Positions 62,050 to 64,000 of a DNA stretch of 64,000 bases are shown here, piece after piece; positions within the stretch are counted from its first letter, which is position 1, and each line of letters opens with the position of its first letter. The DNA comes from Bathynomus jamesi. Taxonomy: Eukaryota > Arthropoda > Malacostraca > Isopoda > Cirolanidae. The translations under genes and the position numbers were made by a program. Under the pieces are notes generated by a model. That model saw only the letters and a list, made by a program, of their open reading frames with translations, had not been told where the DNA came from and ran no database searches. The DNA lies in contig JAJOZX010002714.1 of NCBI GenBank assembly GCA_023014485.1, forward strand, positions 513,501 to 577,500. Reading direction: 5' to 3'.

Positions 62050-63741
62050 TGGAGCTGATTAGTTTCCCGACTGTTGTTGATTGTGGTGGGTGGTTTCATT
62101 ATTTTGTTTTCCTTGAGACAAATTTTCTTGACCTTGTCTTCTAAAAGGGCAGAACATTCCTGGATGCGGTCCTTGACACAAAGGACAGTGGTAGGAAGGT
62201 GATGTCCCGGAGCTTGATTGCCGTGGCTGCTGATTACGAGGGCAATCTTGAACCATATGATCCAGACTACCGCACATAAAACATGCTCCTTTCCATCTTC
62301 TGCAGTCCTGTTGAAGGTGTCCCTTCCTTGCACACCACTGACATACCTTGACCTCTGTATCTTCTTGGGATCTTGACTGACTGGAGTTTCTTTCACGCTC
62401 CTGAGAACGTTGTTGTTCTCCCTGCTGATTCCGATCTTGAGATTTTCGACGATCCCTTCCTTGACGTTGACCTGGGGACTTCTGATTCCATTTTTATTCC
62501 CAGAATGGAAGAAGCGAGTTCCATTCCATTGTCCTTTTTCATAACCTTGGTTGTTTCGATATTGTTGGTTAGGTGTCTCGTGTCTGGATGACTCTCTGGA
62601 AGGCTTGGGAGATGGAGGGATCTGCAACGGGAAAACCTCAATGGTTTCTTGCCTTGGAAGGGATGGTCCATCACTTGAATGCATGGCCACCAAATCCTGA
62701 ATGTTGGACCAAGTCACCTTCTTGTTATGCAAGGTCTTGTTCTCATTGATGATCCGGGTCAGCTGTTGTGACAGCCCAGCTGGAACTGTCTCCAAGAGCT
62801 TCCTCCTCAACTCCTTGCTGGTCTCGAGTGCTTTATTTGGGAAGGCCTGGTGAGCCAGAGTCTCGAGTCTTGCAGCATATACATCTGGTGTCTCTCCAGG
62901 CTTCATTGTCGCATTCTTGAATTCTGACACCTTGCCAGTTGTGAAGGTTTTCTTCATTCTCTTGTAGGATGCCAACAATCTAGCCTTCATCTCATCATAT
63001 GCCATGCTGCAACCCCCATAAGCATTATACAAATCCCTGAACTTTCCCCTTAGGTTTTCCAAGTGTTCCAGTCCAGTCTCTCCGTTCACAGGTAAACTTG
63101 GCTGAGCAATGACGTTCAAAGGCTTCTAGATATTCAGGAAAAGATCTTCCACTTGACACATCAAATTCATCAAGATCTGGAGCACTGGTAGGATAAACTC
63201 CTGGTGCCATCCTTGAACCGTTGTTACTCTTGAAAGTGGAGGAACGCATAGTACGTTTAACCCTCCTCTCAGCATCTGGAAGACTGGAGGTCTTATCTGA
63301 AGAACTGGAACTGGAGCTGGTTGATCTATTGCGTTGTGTCTTGATGGGTTTAGGAGATGCCAGCTTTGTCTTTTCTTTCTTGAAAGTTTGTGTTCCTCTG
63401 CTGGTACCTTCTTCCCTGTTCGAGACATTTTCTACATCATCCAGATTCTCAAGTTCAGGCATTGAGTCATAAGAATCTCTCTCTAGATTCAGCCTATCCT
63501 TCTGCTGCTGTCTCCTCATCAGTTGGTCCACCTGTTGCTGCCAATATGAATTCTGAAGTTTCAATTCAGTGTTTTCCCTTGATAATTGGTCATACTTAGT
63601 CCTTAATCCTATGTCTACGTCCTCGAGTTGTTTCCACTTATGTTCCCATGCTTGCTTTGACTCTTCCATGGTCTTCTGCTGCTGGGTCATGAGAACCATA
63701 AGCTGACTGATCTGGTCTTGCAATTCTTGATACTCGGCCAT
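62050..63741 (-). pseudogene. Gag of the LTR element, two frameshifts
   Basis: Start ATG 63739-63741. The N-terminus is a long coiled coil (MAEYQELQDQISQLMVLMTQ, residues 1-90), then a basic Ser-rich linker, then capsid sequence SFPEYLEAFERHCSAKF. The capsid continues in a second frame from about 63100 with AYDEMKARLLASYKRMKKTF and PGETPDVYAARLETLAHQAF. A third frame from about 62490 gives three zinc knuckles: CQWCARKGHLQQDC, CFMCGSLDHMVQDC and CPLCQGPHPGMFC (62130-62345). These bind the RNA genome. Two single-base shifts break an otherwise well preserved protein; the second is next to a T5 run. Confidence 0.88.
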
Positions 63742-63796
63742 CTCGGGTATCTCGGGTATCTCGCTGGGTGCCTCAGTAAACTAGTCGGCGTAATAT

Positions 63797-63814
63797 TCCC
63801 GGGTCTGGGCACCA
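63797..63814 (-). other. Primer-binding site
   Basis: Sense TGGTGCCCAGACCCGGGA lies four bases after the 5' LTR. It starts with TGG, complementary to a tRNA CCA end, and 18 bases is the normal length. The tRNA is not identified. Confidence 0.75.
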
Positions 63815-63818
63815 AATA

Positions 63819-64000
63819 TGTTGCGGGGTAAGCGGATGAACTTAACTAGACTACCATAACTTGGCTACTTCTTGATGACGGGAAACGAGAAGGTCCCGGG
63901 CGGTGAAGTTTTTCTCACCTCCACTGACTGTCACTGAGGGGCAAACGAGACTCCCACACGGCTGAACCAAGAAATGGACTCGACCCGCTAGCTATTCCAA
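63819..64000 (-). repeat. 5' LTR, partial
   Basis: The first 182 bases match 53936-54117 with three substitutions. The rest and the other target duplication lie beyond the window. Confidence 0.95.

Larger units (their letters stand above)
53936..64000 (-). mobile_element. Ty3/gypsy-type LTR retrotransposon with OTU and second protease domain
   Basis: Minus-strand element: partial 5' LTR at the right edge, primer-binding site, gag, retropepsin, pol, integrase, an extra acidic frame, polypurine tract and 3' LTR. More than 10 kb. The order inside pol is RT, RNase H, OTU-like domain, second retropepsin-like domain, integrase. The 182 comparable LTR bases differ at three positions, so insertion is recent. 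Gag and integrase carry frameshifts; the protease and RT frames do not. Confidence 0.95.

Overview
This window looks like non-coding, transposon-packed DNA from an invertebrate, most likely an arthropod and plausibly a crustacean. The signs are AT-rich sequence, introns, a CR1-type retrotransposon with an esterase domain, BEL/Pao, Merlin, hAT, Tc1, mariner and pogo/Tigger elements, a tRNA-derived SINE, and runs of the arthropod telomere motif TTAGG. I see no clear host gene. The species call is inference from repeat content only.

Layout. 0-0.6 kb: end of an unrecognised reading frame. 0.86-2.55 kb: Merlin copy A. 4.2-8.8 kb: a non-LTR retrotransposon split by a hAT element that itself carries a mariner. 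8.8-12.9 kb: a nearly full but broken CR1 and a second CR1 3' end. 13.8-16.8 kb: a hAT MITE and a hAT with transposase exons. 16.9-18.2 kb: two opposed CR1 3' ends and a palindromic MITE. 18.7-30.3 kb: a non-LTR retrotransposon split by a complete BEL/Pao element whose left LTR and pol are themselves invaded by foldback elements. 30.8-36.95 kb: a nest of Merlin (ISXO2-type transposase) derivatives and palindromes. 37-45.1 kb: decayed non-LTR pieces, two poorly classified DNA transposons and Tigger/pogo relics. 45.1-51.2 kb: mostly featureless AT-rich DNA. 51.2-52.7 kb: two hAT elements. 52.84 kb to the edge: an intact Tc1 transposase cut off just at its ATG by a young Ty3/gypsy-type LTR retrotransposon more than 10 kb long.

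The insertions can be dated relative to one another, because many target-site duplications are readable: CCTTCATA (Merlin A), GATGCAAA (hAT 4747-8023), ATTAATAT (hAT 14863-16783), CTTATCTG/CTTGTCTG (MITE 17960-18236), ACTCT (BEL), CACGGAGG (hAT MITE 29679-29959), ATATATTT (Merlin C), GAAAAGTT and GCGTGATC/GTGTGATC (Merlin twins), CTCTAGAG/CTGTAGAG and GTAGGTAC (hATs near 51-52.7 kb).

The most novel content is the LTR retrotransposon at the right edge. Its pol reads RT, RNase H, an OTU-like cysteine-protease domain, a second retropepsin-like domain, then integrase, while a canonical retropepsin lies upstream as usual. The second notable theme is a Merlin family whose ends begin GGTA, which makes 8-bp duplications and whose interiors are built from long palindromes joined to TTAGG runs. 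Nearly all other coding traces are broken by stops, frameshifts or nested insertions.
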